Shown one piece after another: positions 1-5,867 of a DNA stretch of 10,243 bases. Source of the DNA: Bacillota bacterium (lineage in GTDB: Bacteria; Bacillota; Bacilli; Paenibacillales; NBRC-103111); assembly GCA_023391955.1 (NCBI GenBank), contig JAEWAA010000676.1, forward strand, positions 1 through 10,243. Reading direction: 5' to 3'. The notes beneath the pieces are model-generated. The model ran no database searches and was not told where the DNA came from. It saw nothing but the letters and a program-made list of their open reading frames with translations. Positions within the stretch are counted from its first letter, which is position 1; each line of letters opens with the position of its first letter. The translations under genes were made by a program, and so were the position numbers.

Positions 1-1
1 C

Positions 2-85
2 GGCGGCAAGGTGGCCCGCAAGGCCGATCAGAAGAATAAAGGGGCGCCGCGCTGGCTCAAGGAAAAGCGGGGCTCCCAGGAATAA
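2..85 (+). CDS. 3' end of an unrecognised gene (partial)
   Basis: An open frame enters from the left edge and ends at a TAA at 83-85, giving the last 27 residues of a protein. The tail is very basic and hydrophilic, with many Lys, Arg and Gln, one Trp and the ending RWLKEKRGSQE. It has no membrane segment and no motif that I recognise. The frame is supported as real by the strong intrinsic terminator about 20 bp after the stop. Basic unstructured tails like this are common on nucleic-acid-binding proteins, but that is only a guess, and no function can be assigned from 27 residues. Confidence 0.55.
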   Translation, partial: GGKVARKADQKNKGAPRWLKEKRGSQE

Positions 86-104
86 GCTGTTGGTTTCATA
101 ATAA

Positions 105-155
105 AAGCGCCAGTCCTTCCCGGCTCAGGGGATAGACTGGCGTTTGTTTTGTTTG
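105..155. terminator. Bidirectional intrinsic terminator
   Basis: CGCCAGTC (108-115) pairs with GACTGGCG (135-142). The stem extends by a G-T wobble and A-T pairs into flanking A and T tracts. On the plus strand it is followed by TTTGTTTTGTTT. On the minus strand it is followed by CTTTTATTAT. It lies between the stop of the plus-strand partial gene and the stop of the convergent minus-strand oxidoreductase, so it can serve both. Confidence 0.85.
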
Positions 156-168
156 CAGACATGGACGG

Positions 169-1761
169 TTACGGCTTCCGTGTTTTCACATAGCTGGGGT
201 AGATGATCGCGCCGGTATCCAGCTTCGCGATTTCCTCCGCTGTCCAGCCGGCAATTTTGTTGGTGCCGGTCACACCGGTAACCTTGATGTTATACTTGCT
301 CTCCAGATACGGATGCAGGGTGCTCCAATCCGACTCCGTCAGCTCCCGCAGCTTTTTCTTGCCTTGGATTTGGCCAAGAATGACACCGATGGACTCCGCG
401 GCCAAGGAGGTATTGGGCTGAATCCGCGCGCTGCCGTAGGCAATGGCGGTGGTGCCCACATTTTTGCCGGCCATCAGCACGTTCTCGTAATTCTTCAGCT
501 GGAAGCTGCGCAGGGGCATGCCGTACTTGTCAGGGCGGCCCATCTCAATCCCCCATTTGTTGGCCTTGAGGCCCTGGAGGTCAAGGGGATATCCGGCGAT
601 GCTCACATTGTCGGGGAACATCCGGGCTCCCAGCACATCGGACACCTTCAGCACATAATCCGTTTCATAATGGTTGTATTCCCGGATGTACAGATAGTCG
701 GGGAAGCCGTTCAGCTCCGCATTCTCCCAGCCGGTCATATTCTTCTTGAAGTATTGCAGGATCAGGGGGATTTCCTTTTGACCCAGCTCCTTGGCGGCGG
801 CAATGGAAGCATCGTCGGAGGGGTCCACCTGGTAAATCAGGAAGGCATTGATAATCACTTCCCCGTCCCGCTGGCTCACTGCATTAAGTCCCCGCAAAAA
901 GACGCTGTCGTTGGTAGGCTTGTACCCCCGGGTCACCCCGGTGAGGCCGATGGCGAAGCTTTCGTTGACGGATTCCTTGTACGCGGCCTGGAAACGGGCC
1001 CAGTCTACATTCTTGAACTTCATCATCATGCCCGCGCTCATATATTCAATCTGATCCTGGCCGTAGAATTTCTCCAGCCCCGGCAGACGGGTGACCTTCA
1101 AGCGGGAAGCCAATGCGGCAAAATCTGAATTTTCCACCCAGTAGGAGGCGGTCAGCTTCTTTTCACTGCCATCTGCCGTTTTATAAATGACGGATTGCAC
1201 GGCTTCTGTTCCCTGTATTCCCGGGGCAGCAGCCACTTCCTGTATCGTGATGCCCGATTCCATCGGAATGCCGTTGGTCAGCTTGGCGTAATAGGTCTGG
1301 AATTCGCCGAGCTTCCGGATCCGTCCGGCACGGAAGCCGTCAAACAGCTCCTTGGCCCGGCCCTGCACCAGCAGCTTGCCGCTGGCATCCCGGGTTTCAT
1401 CCAGGAACAGCATCTCTCCCTGGATCAATTGTCCGCCGGCCTTGGCCCTGGGGTCGATAACCTTGACGCGTAGTCCTTCATCAGCCGCAGCCCGGGCCAG
1501 GTACATCCCTTCCAGCTCGCTGCCGATAATGGCCACATCTACAGTTTCCGAAGGAATGGGTGTTTTGGTAGGGGCAGGTGAGGCGGCAGCCGGACTATGG
1601 CTGGATACGGGAGCGGAGCCCGCCGGTGTTTCCGGAGCGGAGGCACTGGTCCCATCCCCGCTGCGGAGCTTGGCATACCCGATGGCGGCTCCTGCCAGAA
1701 TCACAACCAGAACGGCAAGCAGCCCCCATTTGGGCAAGGTGGACTTCTTTTTTCTGCGCAT
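169..1761 (-). CDS. Membrane-anchored FAD-dependent oxidoreductase-like protein
   Basis: Predicted product is 530 aa. The start chosen is the ATG at 1761-1759 (MRRKKKSTLPKWG), because AAAGGAG lies 6 nt upstream. An ATG two codons earlier abuts the Shine-Dalgarno with no spacing. A basic N-terminus precedes one hydrophobic helix (about residues 12-30), then an Ala/Pro/Ser/Thr-rich linker (33-72), then a Rossmann beta-alpha-beta unit at 74-103 ending in Asp103, followed by GGQ (109-111). The C-terminal part has the NVLMAGKNVG...GSARIQPNTSLAAESIG pattern typical of FAD_oxidored-type flavoproteins. The fold is therefore a FAD-dependent oxidoreductase, with substrate unknown. Odd points are that the dinucleotide motif reads GSELEG, with Glu in place of the central Gly of GxGxxG, and that the basic-then-hydrophobic N-terminus predicts the catalytic domain outside the membrane without a twin-arginine motif. 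The gene appears monocistronic and ends at a bidirectional terminator. Confidence 0.85.
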   Translation of the reverse strand: MRRKKKSTLPKWGLLAVLVVILAGAAIGYAKLRSGDGTSASAPETPAGSAPVSSHSPAAASPAPTKTPIPSETVDVAIIGSELEGMYLARAAADEGLRVKVIDPRAKAGGQLIQGEMLFLDETRDASGKLLVQGRAKELFDGFRAGRIRKLGEFQTYYAKLTNGIPMESGITIQEVAAAPGIQGTEAVQSVIYKTADGSEKKLTASYWVENSDFAALASRLKVTRLPGLEKFYGQDQIEYMSAGMMMKFKNVDWARFQAAYKESVNESFAIGLTGVTRGYKPTNDSVFLRGLNAVSQRDGEVIINAFLIYQVDPSDDASIAAAKELGQKEIPLILQYFKKNMTGWENAELNGFPDYLYIREYNHYETDYVLKVSDVLGARMFPDNVSIAGYPLDLQGLKANKWGIEMGRPDKYGMPLRSFQLKNYENVLMAGKNVGTTAIAYGSARIQPNTSLAAESIGVILGQIQGKKKLRELTESDWSTLHPYLESKYNIKVTGVTGTNKIAGWTAEEIAKLDTGAIIYPSYVKTRKP

Positions 1762-1809
1762 GTACATCTCCTTTGTTCTTATGTAAATTTGGTTAAAACA
1801 GGCGGGGCT

Positions 1810-1860
1810 CCCCCAAAAGTATTCGGAATTTGCTATAGAGCAGCTCTTCACTTTTGGGGG
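1810..1860. repeat. 11-bp perfect inverted repeat in the oxidoreductase leader
   Basis: CCCCCAAAAGT (1810-1820) is exactly complementary to ACTTTTGGGGG (1850-1860), with a 29-bp loop. The loop contains a smaller dyad, AGAGC-A-GCTCT. On the minus strand the hairpin would form in the 5' leader of the oxidoreductase mRNA, about 50 nt upstream of its start. An alternative short hairpin, GGGG-GAG-CCCC, overlaps the 3' arm and would compete with the long stem. No U-run follows, so it is not a standard terminator. Confidence 0.6.
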
Positions 1861-1878
1861 TCTCCTTTACCACTTACC

Positions 1879-1907
1879 AGTCTAACATGTTCCACCCACC
1901 CCCTCAA
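1879..1907 (-). promoter_or_regulatory. Possible sigma-A promoter for the FAD oxidoreductase
   Basis: Read on the minus strand, TTGAGG (1907-1902) and TAGACT (1884-1879) are separated by 17 bp. Each hexamer matches four of six consensus bases. The predicted transcript start near 1872 would place the 1810-1860 hairpin inside the leader. The match is weak and rests on position and spacing only. Confidence 0.3.
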
Positions 1908-1948
1908 TCTCTTCTTGCCGCCCGAAACCTTGTAGCATCAACCCCCCA

Positions 1949-1976
1949 CTTCGCGAAGCGGTTCTTGGCCAGAACC
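1949..1976. promoter_or_regulatory. Two adjacent dyads upstream of the SLH gene (operator-like)
   Basis: CTTCGCGAAG at 1949-1958 is a perfect 10-bp palindrome. It is followed at 1960-1976 by GGTTCT-TGGCC-AGAACC, a 6-bp inverted repeat with a 5-bp centre. Both lie just upstream of the likely -10 box at 2006-2011, where repressor or activator sites are often found. No regulator family is recognised from the motifs. Confidence 0.35.
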
Positions 1977-2005
1977 ACAACAAAGGAGCTGCAAGGCAGT
2001 CTCCA

Positions 2006-2011
2006 TATAAT
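2006..2011 (+). promoter_or_regulatory. Likely -10 box for the SLH-domain gene
   Basis: A perfect TATAAT lies 24 bp upstream of the start codon. I see no acceptable -35 hexamer 16-18 bp upstream, where the bases are AAAGGA-like. The promoter may therefore depend on an activator, or this match may be chance. The ribosome binding site GAGGGAG (2019-2025) follows, 10 nt before the ATG. Confidence 0.4.
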
Positions 2012-2035
2012 CCAAAGCGAGGGAGTGCTCAATTT

Positions 2036-3283
2036 ATGAATACAAAGAAAACGATGAAGGCTATGATTGCTGCAGGACTGGCTGTGTCCATGCTGGCAGG
2101 AGGCGGCGCCTCTGCGTTGGCCAATGGCAACGGCAAGGGAAATGGAAACGGTAAGGACCAGGGCAGAAACAATGACAACAAGTATACCAGCCAAGCCAAG
2201 GACAACTCCAAAACCAATGGGAACATCAATATTATTCTGAATTTCCCCGATGTCAAAGGGGCTGACGTGGAATGGGCGATGAAATATATTGCCAGTCTGG
2301 CTTCCAAACGGGTCTTCGAAGGGTATGAGGATGGCAGCTTCCAGCCCCGTAAGCCCATTACCCGCATTGAAGCGCTGACAGCGGCTGTCCGCCTGATGGG
2401 TCTGCGTGAGAAAGCCGAGTCACAGGAGGAAATGAACTCCAATCTGAATTTTAAGGATGCGGATCTGATCAAAAGGCAGTATGGCTGGGCAACCGGTTAT
2501 GTGGCGGTAGCTGCTGAGAATGACCTGTTCCTGGAGACCGATGACAAGATCCAGCCGGAGAAGCCGGCCGACCGCTTATGGGCCACTACACTTCTGGTCA
2601 AAGCCCTGAAGCTGGATGCGGAAGCCAAGGCCAGAATGAACGACAAGCTGACCTTCCGGGATGCCAACCAGATTCCCGCAGGCTCTGTAGGTTATGTTAA
2701 GGTCGCCTTGGAAAAAGGCCTCATCGATGGTTATGAGGACAACACCTTCCGTCCGGAACGCCCTGTGACCCGGGCTGAGCTGGCAGCTCTTTTGGACCGC
2801 ACCGGTGAGCAGCTTCCCGGCAATGGCTCCGGACAGGACCAAACTCTGGTAACCGGCAAGCTGTCCGCCGCTCCTGCCGGCAACGTGCTTCTGGTAGAGA
2901 AGGACGGGCAAACCGTTTCTGTAGTGGTTGACGCCAACGCCTTTATTTACCGCAACGGAACCCGGGTGGCTTTGAATGCCCTGGTGGCAGGTGATACGCT
3001 GAAAATCCGCACCTACAATGGCACTGCACTTTTTGTAGAGGTGACCAGTGCGGTAACGAATCCGACCTTTAGTGTTATCGGGCTTTATAAGGACATGACA
3101 CTGACTCCTGAAGGTAAAATTGCCACCATCAAGATTGCCCAAACCGTAAGCGGCACTGTCCAAGAGGCGGTATATAATGTGGCACCGACAGTTACCATTA
3201 CCGGAGGCAGCCTTCCTGCTGCAGACCGTGTGGTAGAGCTGAAGGGCTCCAACGCCCTGGTTACCGAGATCAAAATCCATTAA
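2036..3283 (+). CDS. Secreted S-layer homology (SLH) domain protein
   Basis: Predicted product is 415 aa, a cell-wall-associated surface protein. Residues 1-29 form a classical signal peptide (MNTKKTMKAM, hydrophobic core, cleavage after ASALA). An Asn/Gly/Lys-rich linker spans 30-62. Three SLH domains follow at about 70-123, 139-192 and 207-256, with FxDV/FKDA/FRDA starts and GYEDG...ITRIE or GYEDN...VTRAE cores. In this family SLH trimers bind pyruvylated secondary cell-wall polymer. The second repeat is degenerate, with ADRLW where ITRxE is expected. The C-terminal 145 residues (about 270-413) are beta-rich, seem to form two related modules, and match no enzyme that I recognise. The start is fixed by GAGGGAG 10 nt upstream. 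No clear terminator follows, so read-through into the methyltransferase is possible. The protein is likely structural or adhesive. Confidence 0.9.
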   Translation: MNTKKTMKAMIAAGLAVSMLAGGGASALANGNGKGNGNGKDQGRNNDNKYTSQAKDNSKTNGNINIILNFPDVKGADVEWAMKYIASLASKRVFEGYEDGSFQPRKPITRIEALTAAVRLMGLREKAESQEEMNSNLNFKDADLIKRQYGWATGYVAVAAENDLFLETDDKIQPEKPADRLWATTLLVKALKLDAEAKARMNDKLTFRDANQIPAGSVGYVKVALEKGLIDGYEDNTFRPERPVTRAELAALLDRTGEQLPGNGSGQDQTLVTGKLSAAPAGNVLLVEKDGQTVSVVVDANAFIYRNGTRVALNALVAGDTLKIRTYNGTALFVEVTSAVTNPTFSVIGLYKDMTLTPEGKIATIKIAQTVSGTVQEAVYNVAPTVTITGGSLPAADRVVELKGSNALVTEIKIH

Positions 3284-3312
3284 TTCCGGTCCTGCCTCAA
3301 TATATTCCGCGC

Positions 3313-3341
3313 TTGCATGCGCCCCCGATAACCGCTAAAGT
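3313..3341 (+). promoter_or_regulatory. Weak candidate promoter for the methyltransferase
   Basis: TTGCAT (3313-3318) and TAAAGT (3336-3341) are spaced 17 bp apart, matching three and four of six consensus bases. This is the best sigma-A-like pair in the 101-bp gap between the SLH gene and the methyltransferase. The gap otherwise holds only a short GCGC-TTGCAT-GCGC dyad without a U-tract. Confidence 0.2.
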
Positions 3342-3384
3342 AAGATAGCAATGATTGAGCTTATGAGCGGAGGAGAGGGCTTGC

Positions 3385-4191
3385 ATGCCGGATCAAAAAG
3401 AACATTCCAGCGCCAATGAGAAGGCGTGGAACAACAGTACCTATGAGGCCTGGATCAGCCGCTTCGGCTCTGTGGAGCAGGCGGCGGCGCGAATTAAGGC
3501 GAATCCCGCCGCCCGGCTGAAGGGCCTATATGGGTACATGGGAGATATGAACGGGAAAAAGGCTGCCAACCTGCTGGGTTCCCACGGGTCCAAGGCAATC
3601 GCGATGGCGTTATTGGGCGCAGCCTCCACGGTGGTGGATATATCCGAGCAGAATGCCCGGTTCGCCCGGGAGCTGGCCCGTGAAGCCGGAGTCCCTCTGC
3701 ACTATGTGGTATCCGATGTGCTGGAGCTGCCCCCGGAGGAAATAAGCGGCGACTATGATCTGGTGCTGATGGAAGGGGGAATCCTCCATTATTTTACCGA
3801 TCTTGAGCCACTGATGAAGCTGGTTGGGGGACTTCTGAAGCCGGGAGGACGGCTGGTGCTCCAGGATTTCCATCCCGTCACCATGAAGCTCATCACCTCC
3901 AGGGGAACCACAGCCAACATCCGCAAGCATAAGGTGACAGGGGATTATTTCGATACCTCCATCAAAGAGGTGGATGTGGCTTACGGCAAGTTTTTGCCAG
4001 AGGAGGAGCAGATGCAGCTGCCTAAGGCGAAGGTCCGTTATTGGAATCTTGGGGAAATTGTCACGGCAGCAGCCCAGTCGGGGCTGATCATCCGTCATCT
4101 GGTGGAGGAGCCCAACCAGTCCTCAGAGATATTCGACAAAGGTATCCCCAAAATGTTCACATTGGTGGCGGACAAACCCGCCAATCAGTAA
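3385..4191 (+). CDS. Class I SAM-dependent methyltransferase
   Basis: Predicted product is 268 aa, cytoplasmic, with no signal or membrane segment. The Rossmann methyltransferase motifs appear in order. Motif I is NLLGSHGSKA at about 62-71 (glycine loop, a variant of GxGxG). The acidic ribose-binding residue is Asp85 in TVVDIS. SDV at 110-112 is the adenine-side motif. DLVLMEGGILHYF is at 125-137. LLKPGGRLVLQDFHP (150-164) is the post-motif III strand-loop. These place it among the Methyltransf_11/25-like small-molecule methyltransferases. The substrate cannot be read from sequence, and the neighbours give no pathway. The start is supported by GGAGGAG 9 nt upstream (3369-3375). A strong terminator sits directly after the stop, so the gene is the end of its transcription unit. 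Confidence 0.85.
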   Translation: MPDQKEHSSANEKAWNNSTYEAWISRFGSVEQAAARIKANPAARLKGLYGYMGDMNGKKAANLLGSHGSKAIAMALLGAASTVVDISEQNARFARELAREAGVPLHYVVSDVLELPPEEISGDYDLVLMEGGILHYFTDLEPLMKLVGGLLKPGGRLVLQDFHPVTMKLITSRGTTANIRKHKVTGDYFDTSIKEVDVAYGKFLPEEEQMQLPKAKVRYWNLGEIVTAAAQSGLIIRHLVEEPNQSSEIFDKGIPKMFTLVADKPANQ

Positions 4192-4220
4192 AACAGCCTC
4201 CTTCGGGAGGTTGTTTTTTC
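4192..4220 (+). terminator. Intrinsic terminator of the methyltransferase gene
   Basis: The stem AACAGCCTCC / GGAGGTTGTT closes a TTCG tetraloop (4202-4205) and is followed by a run of T's through 4218. It starts one base after the stop codon. The C(UUCG)G loop is an especially stable form. Confidence 0.9.
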
Positions 4221-4240
4221 GGTTTTGTCCAGGGAAACAA

Positions 4241-4292
4241 TAAAAAAACCGTCTGAACTTTCGCTCGAAGCGAAGATCCGGACGGTTTTTTA
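4241..4292. terminator. Bidirectional terminator, mainly for the aminotransferase gene
   Basis: An A-run plus CCGTC (4242-4253) pairs with GACGG plus a T-run (4281-4291), enclosing an inner TTCGCT-CGA-AGCGAA stem. On the minus strand it gives a GACGG stem followed by seven T's, 17 bp beyond the aminotransferase stop. On the plus strand it gives a second U-tailed hairpin behind the methyltransferase terminator. Two stacked terminators isolate these convergent genes. Confidence 0.85.
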
Positions 4293-4308
4293 TCAATTGG
4301 ATACTTCC

Positions 4309-5616
4309 TTATTTAACGGCCGCTTTTTCCAAATCCTGTACACCGCTGTGGATCAGGTCAAACAGATGCTCCACATTGGCTTCCTCAATGCAAGAGAAGG
4401 CTACACGCAGGTCAGTTTCACCCAATGCGATGGTGCCTACGCCGTATTGGTCCAGGAGATGCAGACGAAGCTGCTCGGCGGTTACGGTTTTGAGCTTGAG
4501 GCACATAAAGTACCCGGAGTTGAAGGGATAATAATCCCATGCCTCTCCGTACTTGCCGGAATCCAGCACAGCCTTGACCTTGTTGGCCCGGCCCTTCATG
4601 ATCTGGTACTTCTCCGCCCGCTGGAGATCGAAGTCCGGGGATTGGAGAGCCTTCAGCACGAAGGTTTGGGACGGGTGCGGGCCGCTGGAGATGGTCGCCC
4701 GGATGATGCCCATGGTTTTTTGCTCCAGAGCAGCCAGAACCGCTTCATTGGGATCGGCATAGGTAATGAAGCCTACGCGGAAGCCCCACACATACTCTTC
4801 CTTGGTGGCGCCGTCTACCTTAATTGCCAGCACCCGGGGATGCAGACCGGCCAAGGAGCCGTACAGGGACTCGTGGAGGGAGTCCTCGAAGAACAGTCCG
4901 AAGTAAGCGTCGTCGGTAACTACTACCACATTAATGCCGGCTTCCGCACCTGCCTTGACGGCTTCCACAATTTTGCGGCCTTCTTCGGCGCCGGGGGTGT
5001 AGCCGGTAGGGTTGTTGGGGAAGTTCAGCACCACGATGGCCTTGCCCTTTTCCTTCTGGGCGAGAATGGCATCCTTCAGACCCGCATCATTGAACTTTCT
5101 ATCCTCATTATAAAGGGGATAGTAGACCATTTCCGCACCGCGGCGGATGGAGAAGGTCAGCTCATAGTTCTCCCAGTTCTTGTCCGGGATAATCACAGCA
5201 TCGCCGGGACCCGCGAACAGGTCGGCTACAATGGACAGACCATGGGTCAGCGCATTGGTGACGATGGGGTTGCCGTAGCTTTTGCCGGAGAGGGACGGGT
5301 TCTCCACCAAGAGCTTGCTTCTCCAGGCGGTACGCAGCTCGGGTTTGCCGGCAGGAGGAGCGTACTCGTAGAGGTCCTTGGGTGCGTAAGCGGAGAGCGT
5401 GTCCTGTATCACCTTCAAATGCATAGGCTGTCCATTTTCCAAAGCGGTGCCGATGGTGGCATTGTATGTTTTGGCCTTGGCTTTGGCTTCGGCGGACTGG
5501 CTCAGGATTCCGTCCTTGGGAAAATAGATGAGCTTGCCCAGATCGGAGAGCATTTCGTAAAGATGCGGGCTGTTCTTCTCAATGGTTTCGTTCAGCTTTT
5601 GGGCCAGAGGGTGCAT
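4309..5616 (-). CDS. PLP-dependent class I/II aminotransferase
   Basis: Predicted product is 435 aa from the ATG at 5616-5614 (MHPLAQKLNE). GAGGAAGG lies 9 nt upstream of it, whereas the ATG three codons earlier directly abuts the Shine-Dalgarno. Fold-type I aminotransferase landmarks are present. NFPNNPTG is at 198-205, and Asn202 should contact PLP. DDAYFG is at 235-240, and Asp236 and Tyr238 should contact the cofactor. The catalytic Lys272 lies in DGATKEEYVWGFRVG, which keeps the K-x5-G-x-R-x-G spacing although DGAT replaces the usual SxS before the lysine. LRVAF with Arg404 is expected to hold the substrate carboxylate. The enzyme moves an amino group between an amino acid and a 2-oxo acid in the cytoplasm. 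Which amino acid cannot be decided, and aspartate, alanine and aromatic enzymes share these motifs. It is monocistronic and divergent from kduI. Confidence 0.9.
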   Translation of the reverse strand: MHPLAQKLNETIEKNSPHLYEMLSDLGKLIYFPKDGILSQSAEAKAKAKTYNATIGTALENGQPMHLKVIQDTLSAYAPKDLYEYAPPAGKPELRTAWRSKLLVENPSLSGKSYGNPIVTNALTHGLSIVADLFAGPGDAVIIPDKNWENYELTFSIRRGAEMVYYPLYNEDRKFNDAGLKDAILAQKEKGKAIVVLNFPNNPTGYTPGAEEGRKIVEAVKAGAEAGINVVVVTDDAYFGLFFEDSLHESLYGSLAGLHPRVLAIKVDGATKEEYVWGFRVGFITYADPNEAVLAALEQKTMGIIRATISSGPHPSQTFVLKALQSPDFDLQRAEKYQIMKGRANKVKAVLDSGKYGEAWDYYPFNSGYFMCLKLKTVTAEQLRLHLLDQYGVGTIALGETDLRVAFSCIEEANVEHLFDLIHSGVQDLEKAAVK

Positions 5617-5657
5617 GGGGGTCATCCTTCCTCAAATTGGTATACACATTGTCAAAT

Positions 5658-5687
5658 ATTATACCACCTGCCCACCGATTCCGTCAC
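5658..5687 (-). promoter_or_regulatory. Sigma-A promoter of the aminotransferase gene
   Basis: On the minus strand a perfect TATAAT (5663-5658) lies 18 bp downstream of GTGACG (5687-5682), which matches four of six -35 bases. The predicted start near 5651 gives a 5' leader of about 35 nt carrying GAGGAAGG. Confidence 0.6.
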
Positions 5688-5715
5688 CCTAAAGAAAATG
5701 TGAAGAAATGAAGTG

Positions 5716-5754
5716 ATATGGTAATTTCGTTCGAAATATGGTACCATATGAACG
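5716..5754. promoter_or_regulatory. Overlapping palindromes in the aminotransferase/kduI divergent region (operator-like)
   Basis: ATTTCG-TT-CGAAAT (5724-5737) overlaps by 2 bp a perfect 14-bp palindrome, ATATGGTACCATAT (5736-5749). The element ATATGGTA occurs as a direct repeat at 5716-5723 and 5736-5743, exactly 20 bp apart, and again inverted at 5742-5749. CGTTC (5728-5732) and GAACG (5750-5754) form an offset outer pair. The arrangement fits binding of a dimeric regulator in two helically phased sites upstream of kduI. The regulator is not encoded in the window and the motif is not one I recognise. Confidence 0.5.
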
Positions 5755-5763
5755 TATGGAAAG

Positions 5764-5843
5764 TTTGAATGAACATGAATGAACCTGTTTGAAACCGGAA
5801 TGAAGTTTATCAGCCGGTTTTACCGGTATGACCTTTGAATGAC
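5764..5843 (+). repeat. Tandem TGAATGAAC direct repeats in the kduI leader or promoter region
   Basis: TGAATGAAC occurs at 5766-5774 and again at 5776-5784, exactly 10 bp apart. A close variant, TTTGAATGACC (5834-5843), lies exactly 70 bp after TTTGAATGAAC (5764-5773 plus one base). GTTTGAAAC (5787-5795) is a nearby dyad. AAACCGG (5792-5798) and CCGGTTT (5814-5820) form a 7-bp inverted repeat. No convincing -35/-10 pair could be placed in this stretch, which is compatible with an activator-dependent kduI promoter. Confidence 0.35.
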
Positions 5844-5867
5844 CATATCTAAGGAGGAATTGCTGTT

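Noticed and set aside
313..1128. A 271-codon plus-strand frame opposite the FAD oxidoreductase
   Set aside because: Its translation has no recognisable motif and no ribosome binding site. It mirrors a well-supported minus-strand gene.
1762..1851. 30-residue N-terminal extension of the oxidoreductase as the main product
   Set aside because: It would bury the basic signal-anchor start behind a Cys/Trp-containing segment read through a perfect hairpin. The internal ATG with ideal Shine-Dalgarno spacing is preferred, although the GTG is kept as a minor possibility in the findings.
3309..3322. Terminator after the SLH gene
   Set aside because: GCGC-TTGCAT-GCGC is only a 4-bp stem and lacks a U-tract, so it does not meet the pattern of an intrinsic terminator.
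4225..5703. A 492-codon open frame on the plus strand opposite the aminotransferase
   Set aside because: The minus strand encodes a full aminotransferase with all PLP motifs, promoter and terminator. The plus-strand frame runs through a terminator hairpin and has no recognisable domain, so it is a shadow caused by codon bias.
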